64,000 bases of DNA from Thereva unica (lineage: Eukaryota; Arthropoda; Insecta; Diptera; Therevidae): the NCBI GenBank assembly GCA_949987705.1, contig OX465281.1, positions 176,900,516 through 176,964,515 of the forward strand. The letters run 5' to 3'. The translations under genes were made by a program, and so were the position numbers. This document shows positions 32,968 through 44,068 of the stretch, one piece after another. The first letter of the stretch is position 1, and each line of letters begins with the position of its first letter. Below the pieces are notes generated by a model, which did not search any database, was not told the origin of the DNA, and saw only the letters and a program-made list of their open reading frames with translations.

Positions 32968-35900
32968 GCTATTACTAAGTAAAAACTATAACTAATCCTA
33001 TCTAAGCCCTAAGCTAATCATTAAAACTAAATTACAAGCTAAACTAGTCTATATCTAAAGATTTTAGGGCGAATACGCAATATCTAGCTGTCCTCCAGCC
33101 ACCAGTACAGAGTACTTGCAGTGGAGGCGTCGCGTCTGTCTCTTCCCGAGATTCGAGTACTGAACCTCAGGAGCTCCTGAACTTCCATATCTTCGTTGCT
33201 GAATAGGTAACGTTTCTCTGTAGCGGAACGATGTAGGTGGTAAAAGAGGGGCACTCCCGAACCGTCTTGGACCAATCTTTTTCTATCCAGAAAGACAAAT
33301 GCCTCTGGAGGGATAAAGCCACGTTCGCAAGCAGCTCTGTGATATTCAGGTTCGGGTAGAACGCTCCCCGAATAAGAGGATTTTCGCTCTCCGTCGCTCT
33401 AGCAATATGTCTTCGAATCAACTTGATTATGAAGTTGTCGATCCTATTAACAAATGCCTTATCGTAAAGGATATTGTTGGCGTGAAACTTCGTGAAGCCA
33501 GATTCGGGTGTCCGATACAACCTTAAGCACGCCCTTAAGCATTGTCTTTCGAAAACCCGAAGCTTTTCCATATAGAAGGGAGATATGTTGAACCACACTG
33601 GGCAGCCATAAGTTAAAATCGGTCTGACCAAGGCTTGGTAGCAGATCACCTTTACCCGTGAGCTTAGGTGTCTGCTATAAAAAAGCCTTTTAGTCATGTG
33701 AAACGCCTTGTTTGCCTTGTCCAGAGCAACGCTTACATTTCTATTGAAATACAAGTATTGATCCAGCCAAAGCCCAAGGTATTTCACTTCCGATTTTCAC
33801 TTTCGAAATTCGGAATGTTTTCCAGTTCCTCTGCACATCGTACGAAGCTCTGCGTAGAGGAGTCCGGAAAAGGATCGATTCGCATTTGCCAAAGTTGATC
33901 TTCAACTTCCAATCATCACTATAGCGCTCGATTGTTTCGAAGTCACGTTGTAAGAGCGTCTGGATTACTCTAATCTTCGGCCCCGTCCTGTACACAATGA
34001 GGTCATCCGCATACGCTAATGCGAAGCGGAGTGAACTGATTAGGTCACTCGTAAAAATATTAAACAAGAGCGGCGAGTTTACTGCTCCCTGTTGCAAACC
34101 GTTTTTAATTTCAAATCCCCTTCCTGATGTGAAGTTCCCACTTTTGACGATGAACTTCTTCTTGGAGATCATATTATAGATCATGTATAACAGAGGTCCG
34201 GTCATCCCGTATCTGACTAATTTATAGAGAAGACCCTCGATCCACACTGTATCGAACGCCTTCTCATAGTCGATCAGGCATGCTCCGGTGCACTGGCCTT
34301 TCATTAAGTTCCAGTGTATGTCTGATACCAATTTCGACGCGGCATGAATGGTGTCATGTCCCGCCCTGAAACCGAATTGGTTATCGGGTATTATGTTCTT
34401 TTCCTCAACCCATTTGGACAATGATCTATTAATTACTGATTCAAAAACCTTACTGATATTCGGGAGCAGACTTATTGACCGAAGATTAGCAGGGTTACTT
34501 TGATCTTTACCCTTTTTGGGTATTGGGTACACCACTGCCGTCTTCCAGTGTCCTGGAAAATGGGCGTTGTTTAATGCATTGTTAAACAGAGTGGTATATA
34601 TGTCTATGGCCACCAGGGGCAAATGTTTCAGGACGATGTTTGGAACACCGTCCACCCCAGACGACTTCTTATTGTTTAGACGGCGAAAAGTTAGCAGGAG
34701 ATCAGTTTTCGTAGTGAGAAGAGAGTTTGCTTGTGCCTCAGGAACATTGTTCGCTGGGCAGTCTTCACTGAACTCGATGATTCTTCGGTTCTCGGATTTC
34801 CAAACCTCGATCTCATTAGTTAATCTGAAATGGTTCAGCAGGGCCCTATTTTCAAGGTCAAAATTCGGCCGAACACAAGTGTTCACCGAATAAATTCCCT
34901 GGTAGTAGGCCCCCACTAAATCCACTTTCTCCTGCTCGTCCTCTATACAATAGTTATCGTCAACAATACTGGTTTCTTCGGGATCTATGTTCGCAGACCT
35001 CAGTAGTTCCTGGTCAGCCAGGGTCCTGGGGATACGCAACTTGTCCAACCGGTTATGTGTTTTACTCCTAAAGATTTTATTTATCTGTGGGAACATGCTC
35101 GCGCTATTAGTTTGAATAGCATGAATCTTTTTGTTCCAGTACAGATTCACAGACTGTAAGAATTGTTGTTTGAGGAGTTGTTGGAGATTTTTCATAACCG
35201 ATTTAAGAGTTGCGATCTCCGGACTCTGTCTATCTTGGAACTGGCGGTGTAGGGATTTCAGTCTCGTCAATATTCTACTTTTATGTTTTTGTAGTGCGTC
35301 GATTGCAGCGTTTTTGTAACAGTCTGTACTGTTCTTTTTCTTTGTCCGTGGTATGGTTTTGTCCATAGTCTGCACAATGAGGTTGTCCATATCTTTCAGA
35401 TATGCTTCAATCTCATTGTTGGTCAAATTCCTAGTTGTGGGAGGTAATGGTCCGTTATTCTGTATTGCCCTCTCCATAGCCTTCTCGAACTTTGGCCAGT
35501 GCATCTTCTGGTAGGCAAAAGGATGCACTTCGCAATATTCGAGGAGTTCCATGGAGTCGTCAGGGACTTGTACTGTTATTTCCAGTCCTTGGTGGTCGCT
35601 GTCGTACGGCACTGTCGTTAGACAGTTTGTCACGTTTGTGTTTACCCCTAGTACGGCCATCCGAGAGTCTAACAAGCATATATCCAGAAAAGAACCGCCA
35701 TTTGGGTATGATGGCATGTCCGTAGCGTAAAGATTTACTTTTCGCTGAATTCTATTCTTAGCCAACCAGTCATTCAGTTGGTTGCCCCTGATGTTAGCCG
35801 TTTGATTTCCCCATGCTTCATGGCGTGCGTTTAAATCTCCGGCCAATAAGTAAAAATTTTGCTCCGACTCCGGTGGAGAGTTTGAAAAAGAGAGCTCATT

Positions 35901-36243
35901 TCCTCTATAAATAGTCTGGATTGGGAGGTTTGGGGTGCGTACGCGGCAATTATATACAGCCTTCTGCCACTAGACAGAGGGAGGTATATAACGCACGCTT
36001 CTAACACCCGAAACTTTGCGATGTCCCTGCTATACATGATCTCGTGTTTAAGGGTGGTCTTTACTGGTACTAGTAGGCCCCCAGCTTGTGTGGCATTAGG
36101 TCTATCTCTCCTAATTACCACATAATCTTTGTAATCCACTTTGTGCTTCTCGCTTAGTTTGGTTTCACTAGCAAGAAGCACATCAGGATTTTCGTTTTGC
36201 AAAAGGGTCATCAAATTCGCCCTTCTCTCGTTTCTTATCAACC
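32968..36243 (-). mobile_element. LINE with endonuclease and RT, 5'-truncated
   Basis: The coding part lies between the two inverted arms. The 5' end stops abruptly at 36243 just inside the endonuclease (first readable residues GLIRNERRANL). Its left limit is uncertain because a SINE and repeats sit in what appears to be the 3' untranslated region. Confidence 0.75.
33084..36243 (-). pseudogene. LINE ORF2: endonuclease and reverse transcriptase
   Basis: An endonuclease starts at 36243 (LLASETKLSEKHK), then after a frame change near 35840 continues as MAGDLNARHEAWGN, GGSFLDICL and SDHQGLEI. In the long frame 33741-35846 RT shows GVDGVPNIVLKHLP, VYPIPKKGKDQ, FGFRAGHDT, LIDYEKAFDTVW, NGLQQGAVNSPLLFNIF and catalytic AYADDLIVY. 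A second frame change near 33760 leads to the C-terminal part at 33167-33787 (MKYLGLWLDQYLYFN, VRPILTYGCPVW), with the tail shifted again at 33084-33275. The QQG-VNSP variant of the RT block points to the LOA/I side of the LINE tree, not certain. Confidence 0.83.
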
Positions 36244-37047
36244 CGACCTAGCGCCTTCCCATTACCCCAAACACTAACTTTTAGGAATGTGGCAATAAAC
36301 CTATTTATTCCTGCTTACGTAAAAGGTACATTCCAATGCTAGATACATATGTATAAAGTTTCGAAAGAAGTAAACAGCTGAATTATGACAACAGATTTTC
36401 TATTATTTATGAAATGTATTTTGTATATTTTATGGAAATTGATAATAATAGGTAAAACGAAGAGTAATGTAATATTGCCATAGATGGTGTTTACTATTCT
36501 TTGTCATAGATGGGGTGCAATTAAAATATATCAATTCTTTCAAATGTTTGGCGGGTAATTATTGGTGTTGGTCTCATTGCGAAGTGGGGGTACTTGTGTG
36601 CGTGTACGTGCATATATGCTAGGGATAAACAGGTGCCTGTGTTTTTCAGTAGATGTTCTACATTTAAAGAAAAGTTAAGTGCGTGCGCGATTTTTTCTTT
36701 AAAAATAAAAAAAGTTACATTGAAGTGTAAATTAATACAAAAGGTGCGGTAAGCCGAATTTTTAACAATAATACATGTATGTTTAAGTAAAATAATACAC
36801 CTAATTCTGTTGTGCAAAGTGCATCACATTAGATTTGCCTCCAATCCAAAGAAAAATGTTTACGTGTGTGATGTGCTTTTTTTTTTTTCAATTTGACACA
36901 TTCGAATTATTGGCCTCGATTCCCAGATCTGGCGGGTTGGAAGTGAGTGCGGATCAATCTCCACTTAATATATTGTCATCCAGTCTGAAGTGTTATTTCA
37001 TAGAAGCGTAATTAGTGGCTAGTCTCTAGGCACAGCATCCCACTAGT
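36244..37047. repeat. Right arm of a long inverted repeat
   Basis: Reverse complement of 31255-31770, ending GTGGCTAGTCTCTAGGCACAGCATCCCACTAG on its outer side (split here as GTGGCTAGTCTC and GGCACAGCATCCCAC). A ~370-base stretch at 36565-36940 has no partner in the left arm and may be a later insertion. Confidence 0.85.
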
Positions 37048-37135
37048 TTTTTTGTGTGCGGGACATTTTCACACGCGCGTCCTATCTTAAACCGATTTAA
37101 TAGACGTTGTCACGTCAAAAAATCTCCTCACATAT

Positions 37136-37246
37136 TTTCTGTAAGATGTACTGTTACGGAGATATAGTGGAAAGCAAATACACAACCCAAACATAAAACC
37201 TGGTCCTGCATTTTTGCGATGTTAAAGTACCATTTCCATGGACTAT
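37136..37246. mobile_element. End fragment of the TA-flanked long-inverted-repeat element
   Basis: The sequence GTAAGATGTAC, GGAGATATAGTGGAAA and CCTGCATTTTTGCGATGTTAA up to CCATTTCCATGGAC (followed by TA) matches the right end of 17004-24994 with an internal deletion. It ends at the same base as the intact copy, supporting the inferred terminus. Confidence 0.8.
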
Positions 37247-38179
37247 AAGGAGATACACCAGGTGTGGATGGATCGACTCGACAAAAAAAGCTTCTCGATT
37301 TTCTTTAAGTTTCATATTTGGTTTCACGACCAAATCGACAGCTAAGCGCAGCCATACAAAACCATCAAATTGGTGGTGGTATTACTCCAAGACAGCAAAT
37401 ATCGTATATGTATTTAATTAAAATAGAAATTGTTAAAAGTTTATTGCATGCATAAATTGAGCTTTTTAATAATCGTCAAACGTCTTTATCGACACGTAAA
37501 GAGACGATTTCGTGTCGCCAAATGCAAATTTTTATTTATCGACAGACGACAATGTCGACTCGAGAAACCAAATACGGCCCCAGGTTCGTCATTACGTCAG
37601 GGCCCTTATGTGACGACTGGCGCGGAAATATATTGTCTCTGTCATGGTAAAAGGAGATCAGGCTCTTAGTGAACTACGGGGCAGCCATCTCCACTTTACA
37701 CACTGGCCTAATCTATACTAGTATGACTTAAGCAGCAGCAGAACCGAGTTTTTACGAGAGAGGTATAGAAAGGGCAATATATGTAGTAGTGTAGTAACAT
37801 GTCCACCAGAAAATTCCGGCGTGAAAACTTAACACTTACACAATGTGCTTCTGCTTACTCTCTTACTCTAACCGTGGGTAGCAAAATTATAGACACGCAC
37901 ACAGGTATCTGCCTAAGAAAATTACGCGCAATGAAAGAATATCAATATATATAGATCTAGATTCACTTGTAAAGCCGGTTCTCTTAATGCTGAAGGAATA
38001 CTTGTGTAGATTGGGCCACTATGTAGATAGATGATAGATGCCGCTAGTAGGTCTGATTTTGAGGCCACAAGCAATGAATCTTAGCTCAGTGGGTTGGCTT
38101 TGAAAAGGAGGCTACTTAAAGAAATCTTTCAAAGAAACTTTTAGTGGTATGGTTGTGGTCAGTAGTTTGTGGCTTAACT
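37247..38179. other. No gene recognised
   Basis: Moderate AT content; a 79-codon frame at 37430-37669 has no recognisable domain. Confidence 0.45.
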
Positions 38180-38302
38180 TCCCAGTAGGAAGTATTGTTA
38201 TCGATCCGAAAATCGATATCGAAATTTTCAACGTATTTTCATTTTTCAAGGTCCCAAGAGCATTTTAAGCAAAAATTTTAGAGGAAGTATGTGTGTGTGC
38301 GT
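38180..38302. mobile_element. 5' end of a Helentron-like element (copy 1)
   Basis: Starts TCCCAGTAGGAAGT and matches the beginning of 54476-55190 up to a GT microsatellite, where the LOA-like LINE has inserted. It resumes at 45397. Confidence 0.65.
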
Positions 38303-38324
38303 GAACACTCTTTAAAAAATCAAT

Positions 38325-39440
38325 TGTGACGATGGCCACATCTCAAGTATCTCATCTTTAAGGACGCAAGAGATAGCAATTGTCTCAACTAGCGGAGCCA
38401 TTGGGCACGCAAGTTGTGAACCAATTGCTCAAACTAGCGGAGCTATTGGGCACGCAAGTTTGCAATCAACTGCTGCAACCGGTGGAGCCATTGGGCACAC
38501 CGGTTCTCCAGACGGGTCGTCAGTCGCTGAAGATGAGTCTTTAGACGCAGTATCCGTCTGCAGTGTAGACTCGGTCAGTGTGTGTTCGGTTATTTCCGGA
38601 GCTACCACCATTGCCCGAGACTTAAATAAGATGGAGCTTGATAAAACCAGGTTTGTGAAACTCTCCAACCGCCAAAGGAAACGCTTTAATGAAGCAATAG
38701 CAAACGGCCTCTCCAGGGAAATGGCCCTGGAAGAAGCTTTAATAAAGCCCTCCAATAAGTCTGAGCTGAAGAGAGTTCGCTCAGAGGAGGAAACTCCGGA
38801 ACGTCCGGAACAGAAGAGGACCAAGACGGCCAAAGGGCCCACTCGCCCCACTTTTAGCCAGGTGGTAAGCAGTGTCAAGCTTGGCCTCATCTCGACTGAC
38901 ATGGTCAACTGCCCCCTGACACCTGAGCAAATGGCACAGTTGCAGGAAGCGATCATCGACGTCGCAATTGAAAAAGCGGGCGGCGAAGTTAAGCCGTCTT
39001 TCGAGGGGAGCTTCCCGAGAAGAGGCTGGCTTATGTTAGTCTGCTCAAACCCTGAAACAGCGGAATGGGTGAGGAGTAACATCTCCTTCATCAAGAGCAA
39101 GAGTGCTCTTGATATCACTCTGGTGGAAGAGGGTAACTTCCCTCAGACCCACGTCATTCGTGGCTATTCCCCCCAGAGTGCTAACCCAGAGGCTACTATT
39201 GCCGCACAAAACTCGGTTCTCGCTGACAAGTGGAAAGTGGTCCAGAGGCGGGTAAATAACAACACCCTTCACTTGGTCATGGTAGTGGACACCGCCTCCA
39301 TGGCTAAGTTAATTAGTGTGAAGGGGAAAATCGCCTATCGATTCTCCCAGATCAGGATAATTCTCAAGGATAAAGATCCTGCAAAGAAGCAGTCGCAAGG
39401 GCAGGGCTCGTCGTGTGACACTCAGACAACAGGGTCTTAA
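38325..39440 (+). pseudogene. LOA-like LINE ORF1 (DUF4780-like)
   Basis: The frame is open from ~38325 but lacks an early in-frame ATG: the plausible start ATGGCC at 38333 is in another frame, so an indel lies near 38340-38360; the first in-frame ATG is internal (NKMELDKTRF). The N-terminus carries three tandem 15-residue repeats of TSGAIGHAS type. A basic linker (KRVRSEEETPERPEQKRTKT) leads to a C-terminal domain with RRGWLMLVCSNPETAEWVRS and IRGYSP, as in the DUF4780 region of LOA-clade ORF1 proteins, thought to act like an RNA-binding fold. It would bind the element RNA. Confidence 0.75.
38372..38510 (+). repeat. Three tandem 45-bp repeats in ORF1
   Basis: Units of 45 bases each encode 15 residues: TSGAIGHASCEPIAQ, TSGAIGHASLQSTAA, TGGAIGHTGSPDGSS. 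The nucleotide copies share CTAGCGGAGC(C/T)ATTGGGC. Confidence 0.9.
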
Positions 39441-39756
39441 ATGGCGCCTCCCGAGGCTTCTGTTGTCACCGAGGACAGCAATGCCGCTACTTTGGCCATA
39501 GGGTCATCTGACGGCGGAGCTGCGCTCGCTGTGACTCCGGGACCGTCAGGCGTTGTTCCAATCCCGGCCCCGCATCTGTAGCATGCGCCAGGGAGCCTGC
39601 ATCGGAGCTAACTGCGGAGCGGAAAAAGAACACGCCTGCCAAACCTGGAGTCGGAGCACGGGGCAAATCTGTACCCCCCAAGGGCAAAGACGGTAGGACA
39701 AAGGGTCCTAGACAAGCCAAGAAGACCGGGCTTGTCAAACGCTCCTTGGAAAAAAA

Positions 39757-42068
39757 ATGAGCGCCATAAGGGCACTCCAAGTAAACTTGCACCATGCGAA
39801 AGGGGCATCCTCCACCCTGTGCAAGACTTTTGCGGAGAGGCACCTTACCCTTGCTCTTATTCAAGAACCCTGGGTAACCGATGGCAAAGTCAGAGGGCTT
39901 ACCACCGGCTCAAGTAAACTAGTGTATGATCGGAGATGTGGGGCGCCTCGCGCTGCCCTCCTAATTGACAATCGTGTCACTTATCTCTCCATTACTAACT
40001 TTATTTCTAGAGATCTAGTGGCGATCTCGGTTGCGGTTCCCACCGCCAACGGATTCCAAGAAATCGTTCTTGCGTCCTCTTACTTTCCGGGGGATGTAGC
40101 AGAAGTGCCACCCCAGGAGGTTCAAGATCTCATTGAGTTCTGTCGCAAGACGAACCGGCAATTCGTCATCGGCTGTGATGCAAATGCTCACCACTCCATC
40201 TGGGGGAGTACCGATGTAAACCAAAGGGGTGAGTGTCTTCTAGAATTTCTCGTTACAAATAACATAGATATTGCAAATAGAGGATGCAAACCCACCTTTA
40301 TCACTGCTAGTAGAAAGGAGGTGCTGGACCTCACCTTCACGAGCAGGCTTTTATCCGACAGGATTGAAAACTGGCGTGTTCTGGATGAGGTCTCACTGTC
40401 GGATCATCTGCACATTAGATTTGACATTGTGGGCCTTCCACATATCCGCGCCTCTTCTTTGGTTCCTAAGAAAACCAACTGGTCTAAGTTTCCAGGGCTT
40501 GTGGCCTCGAAATCAGACCAGCTTGCGGCTTCTATCAGCTCAGTGTATGAACTGGAGAATGCGGCCACGCAGCTTACTGACGTGCTGATCTCTTCCTACC
40601 ATGACAGCAACACTGTCTCTTCCTTTCAGTCATCGCGACAGGTGCCCTGGTGGAATGACAGGTTAGCTGCGATGCGTAGAGACGTTAGGAGATTGTTCAA
40701 TAGAGCAAAACACACCGGGTATTGGGATGAATATAGGTTCACCCTAACAGCCTACAACAAGGAGTTGAGACGTTCCAAAAGGATTGCCTGGCGGAAACAC
40801 TGTGAGAGCATTCAGACTCTACCAGAGGCGACTAGACTCTAAAAGCTACTTTCCAAAGACTCCTTCAACGGAGTGGGCCTTCTCAAAAGGAGGATGGCTC
40901 CTACACCTCTAACCATGAGGAAACCTTAAGGTGCCTGCTCAGAGAGCACTTTCCAGGGTCAATCCTCCAGACCGCTTATCCATTGGATCCTGGGTGTAGT
41001 CATAGGACCATCCCAGACCGCTATTCTCGCAGTCTTTAAGGGAATATCTTCGACTGTGACAAGGTTAAATGGGCAGTGGCCTCTTTTCAACCCTATAAGT
41101 CACCCGGAGGAGACGGAATTTTTCCGGCACTTCTTCAGAAGGGCCTCGATCTGATCCTCAACAACCTGGTCTGCCTCTTTAGAGCCAGCTTCAATTGGGG
41201 ATACATTCCAACCATCTGGAGGAAAGTCGTGGTGGTTTTTATCCCGAAACAGGGCAACAGACCCCTCGAGCTGCCTAAATCGTACAGACCTATCAGCTTA
41301 ACCTCTTTTTTTTGAAAACAATGGAAAGGCTGCTAGACCTTCATATTAGGTGCAAACTGGGGCTCTCCCTCCCTCTACATAGCTTCCAGTTCTCTTACTC
41401 TAAAGGTAAATCAACAGAGGTTGCTTTACACCACCTGGTCAGTAAAATCGAAAAGGCCTTCCTCGCTAAGGAAACTGCCTTATGCGCGTTCCTTGACATC
41501 GAAGATGTGATCCTCACACGATTGAGTGGATAAATGCCATGCTTGCAGATCGTGACATTTCTTCTACCCTAGGTGTCTCCACCATTAGTGTTAGGGCTAT
41601 TAAGGGGTGCCCTCAAGGTGGAGTCTTATCCCCGTTACTCTGGTCACTAGTTGTGGATGAACTCTTGATCAAACTATCTGAATCTGGTTTCGATGTCATC
41701 GGTTATGCAGATGATCTTGCCGTCATTGTCTCTGGGAAATTCGATTTGACCATTACAGAGGTCATGAGAACAGCACTACGAGAAGTTCAAAGATGGTGTA
41801 CCAAGGAGGGCCTAGCAATTAACCCAAATAAAGCTGTCCTGGTACCTTTCTCCAAACGTTACAAATTGGACCTAGGTCCTATCTGTATTCGGGATACCAC
41901 AGCTGAGTACTCAGACTCAGTCAAATATTTGGGAGTAAAGCTAGACAAGAGACTGAACTGGAACACTCAACTTGACTACGTCATCAGCAAAGCCACAAGG
42001 GCCATATGGGCCTGCAAAAGGCTTCTGGGTAGAACATGGGGTCTTACACCACAATTGATGTACTGGAT
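39757..42068 (+). pseudogene. LOA-like LINE ORF2: endonuclease and RT
   Basis: Starts at ATG 39757. The endonuclease domain reads LQVNLHHAKGASSTL, LIQEPWVTDGKV, VIGCDANAHHSIWGS and LSDHLHIRF, open to a stop at 40842. RT follows in broken frames: GGDGIFPALLQ and LPKSYRPISLTSF (41076-41315), STEVALHHLV and ALCAFLDIE (41312-41533), then GCPQGGVLSPLLWSLVVDELL and catalytic GYADDLAVIV (41539-42068). The frame is cut by the LINE insertion right after LMYWM. Lesions lie near 40845-41075, 41315 and 41530. Confidence 0.85.
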
Positions 42069-44068
42069 GTTTTTTTTTTTTTTTTTTTATGTGGTAAAGT
42101 CAAGCTTAGGAGTTACCCTTTGTACTACTAGTTTGTCATGTCGTTCGAGTCATGGCCAGTCTCTAGTAGTAAGCTTGCTTTGAAGGATAGAGGAGAAGGG
42201 ATAGGTTAGGGGTCTGGAGGGTGCGTGAGTAGATGTCTATGAACCTTGCGTTTGAACTCTGAGATGTTATATGAGCTCGGAAACACTGACTGCGGGAGAG
42301 AGTTCCACAATCGAGTTGTTCTATTTATAAACGAACTACTAAAACGTAATGTGCGCGAAGGGGAGGGCTGAAGGGTGAAGGGGTGAGCCGAGTTGGCTAG
42401 TCTTGTGTTGCGGGAAAAAGATTGCCGTGTAGGCAGGAGGTTTCTAATTTCAGTGGAACACTCGCTATGGTAATAGCGGTAAAATTTGCTAAGTGCTGCA
42501 ACATTCCTACGGTGGCTTAAAGAGTCGATGGAGGAGCAAAGGGTGCTATCGCCAATGAGTTTGATGGCGCGATTTTGCACCTTGTCCAGCCAAGCCAAGG
42601 TGGTTTTTGGGGCGCCCGCCCAAATATACGAATTGTATTCAAGGCGGGGCCGAATGTAGGACTTGTATATTGTAGCCAAAGCAGTTGACTGGAGGAGGAA
42701 CTTGCATCTCTTGAGGAATCCCAGGCATTGGAAAGCTTGTTTGGCGATTTGGAATATGTGATTATTCCATCGCAGATCTGATGATAAGGTTACGCCTAGG
42801 ATGTTAAGAGATGGGTCAGCCATTACATTCTTTTTGTCCACCGAGATAGAGGGACGGGTGGTGCAGGTTTTTGTAGAGATAAGACAGTACTTTGTTTTGC
42901 TTGCGTTGAATTCGACTCGATTCTTGCGGCCCCAAGCAAGAATGAGTTCAATGTCCTCGTTAATAGAATTGGACATGAGTTCACGGTCTACGAGACAAGG
43001 TCTGGCACGCGCTTGTCTTGCGTTATCGAAGGTGTGGGAGTAACGCAGAGTACCGTCATCGGCGAAACTGTGAAGTGGGTTGGAGGGGATTGAGAGCAGG
43101 TCATTAATAAATATGAGAAAGAGTGTAGGTGATAGAATAGAGCCTTGGGGGACGCCGGCCGAGATGGAATGAGGTTTGGATTCGACGCCATCCAATACTA
43201 CCTTGATTGAACGGCTAGAAAGAAAGCTCTCAATCCAGTTCTTTAGAACTGAGTCGATACCAATAGCTTGGAGTTTAGACAACAGAGCGGGATGCCATAC
43301 TCTGTCGAAAGCCTTGGAAATATCTAGAGCAACAAGACCAGACTCACCGAAGTGATGGATGTTTTGGTTGAGGGCCTCAGTCAGACACACAAGCAGGTCG
43401 CCAGTAGATCTAAAGCCGTACTGCCTGTCGTGTAAAATTTGGTTGGATTCCAGATATTTCATCAGCCTTCTGTTGATTATTGTCTCCATGATTTTGGAGA
43501 GAACAGGAGTAATTGCTATTGGGCGGTAGTTTAAGGGGTCGCTGGCTTCACCTTTTTTGGGAATGGGCTGAACATGAGCAAGTTTCCAAGAGTTTGGGTA
43601 AACTCCGGAGAAGTAGGACCGGGCGAAAAGTTTGCGCAGAGGTTTAGCCAAAGGTGAGGCACATTTATTGAGTACCATAGGGGGGATATTGTCGGGGCCA
43701 GTGGATTTATTGACGTCGAGCATTTTGAGACATTTGTACACCTCGCGAGTCCTGAAGAAAATTCTGTCCAATGAATGGGCGTTGCGTTCGAGAACCGGGG
43801 GTAGCGTATCAGTTTCGGGTAAGGAAGAATTAGAGGCGAACAGAGATGCCAATAAGTCGGCCTTGGATTTGCTTTCTGCAGTCACCTTTCCTCCATAAAT
43901 AAATGGAGGGGTTGTGGAAGACGTAAAATTCTTCTTGATGGAAGTTACCAAGGACCAGAAGTTTTTGCTGCCTACGCGTGTGTTGAGGATCTTGTTTCTC
44001 AACTTGTCGTCGAATGACGCTTTGACCTTCCTGATGATGGAGTTACAGGAGTTCCTTGATTTCATATG
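42069..44068 (-). mobile_element. CR1-like LINE, 5'-truncated, inserted in the LOA-like RT
   Basis: A T-run of about 18 (the A-tail) at 42069-42087 marks the 3' end; the 5' truncation at ~44068 abuts TACAATACGATCG, which resumes the RT of the host LINE in frame (after WM, ...VVTYAAIV). The target duplication is short or absent. The coding region is fully open, so this insertion is comparatively recent. Confidence 0.88.
42206..44065 (-). CDS. CR1-like LINE reverse transcriptase (partial ORF2)
   Basis: About 619 uninterrupted residues with no endonuclease, because the copy is 5'-truncated; the first methionine merely follows the truncation point and is not the native start. RT motifs run in order: STGPDNIPPMVLNKCASP, VQPIPKKGEASDPLNYRPIA, QYGFRSTGDLL, LVALDISKAFDRVWH, SAGVPQGSILSPTLFLIFI and the catalytic box SFADDGTL (FADD instead of YADD). 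The C-terminal region has YIRPRLEYNSYIWAG and LDKVQNRAIKLIGD and ends RLWNSLPQSVFPSSYN. A small deletion (loss of a few residues after FGFR) is likely compared with the copy at 52973-53692, which reads PKRSTGD. It could supply RT but not target-site cleavage. Confidence 0.87.
   Translation of the reverse strand: MKSRNSCNSIIRKVKASFDDKLRNKILNTRVGSKNFWSLVTSIKKNFTSSTTPPFIYGGKVTAESKSKADLLASLFASNSSLPETDTLPPVLERNAHSLDRIFFRTREVYKCLKMLDVNKSTGPDNIPPMVLNKCASPLAKPLRKLFARSYFSGVYPNSWKLAHVQPIPKKGEASDPLNYRPIAITPVLSKIMETIINRRLMKYLESNQILHDRQYGFRSTGDLLVCLTEALNQNIHHFGESGLVALDISKAFDRVWHPALLSKLQAIGIDSVLKNWIESFLSSRSIKVVLDGVESKPHSISAGVPQGSILSPTLFLIFINDLLSIPSNPLHSFADDGTLRYSHTFDNARQARARPCLVDRELMSNSINEDIELILAWGRKNRVEFNASKTKYCLISTKTCTTRPSISVDKKNVMADPSLNILGVTLSSDLRWNNHIFQIAKQAFQCLGFLKRCKFLLQSTALATIYKSYIRPRLEYNSYIWAGAPKTTLAWLDKVQNRAIKLIGDSTLCSSIDSLSHRRNVAALSKFYRYYHSECSTEIRNLLPTRQSFSRNTRLANSAHPFTLQPSPSRTLRFSSSFINRTTRLWNSLPQSVFPSSYNISEFKRKVHRHLLTHPPDP

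Noticed and set aside
38429..39118. 229-codon minus-strand ORF
   Set aside because: Antisense shadow of the LOA-like ORF1, which has recognisable domains in the other direction.
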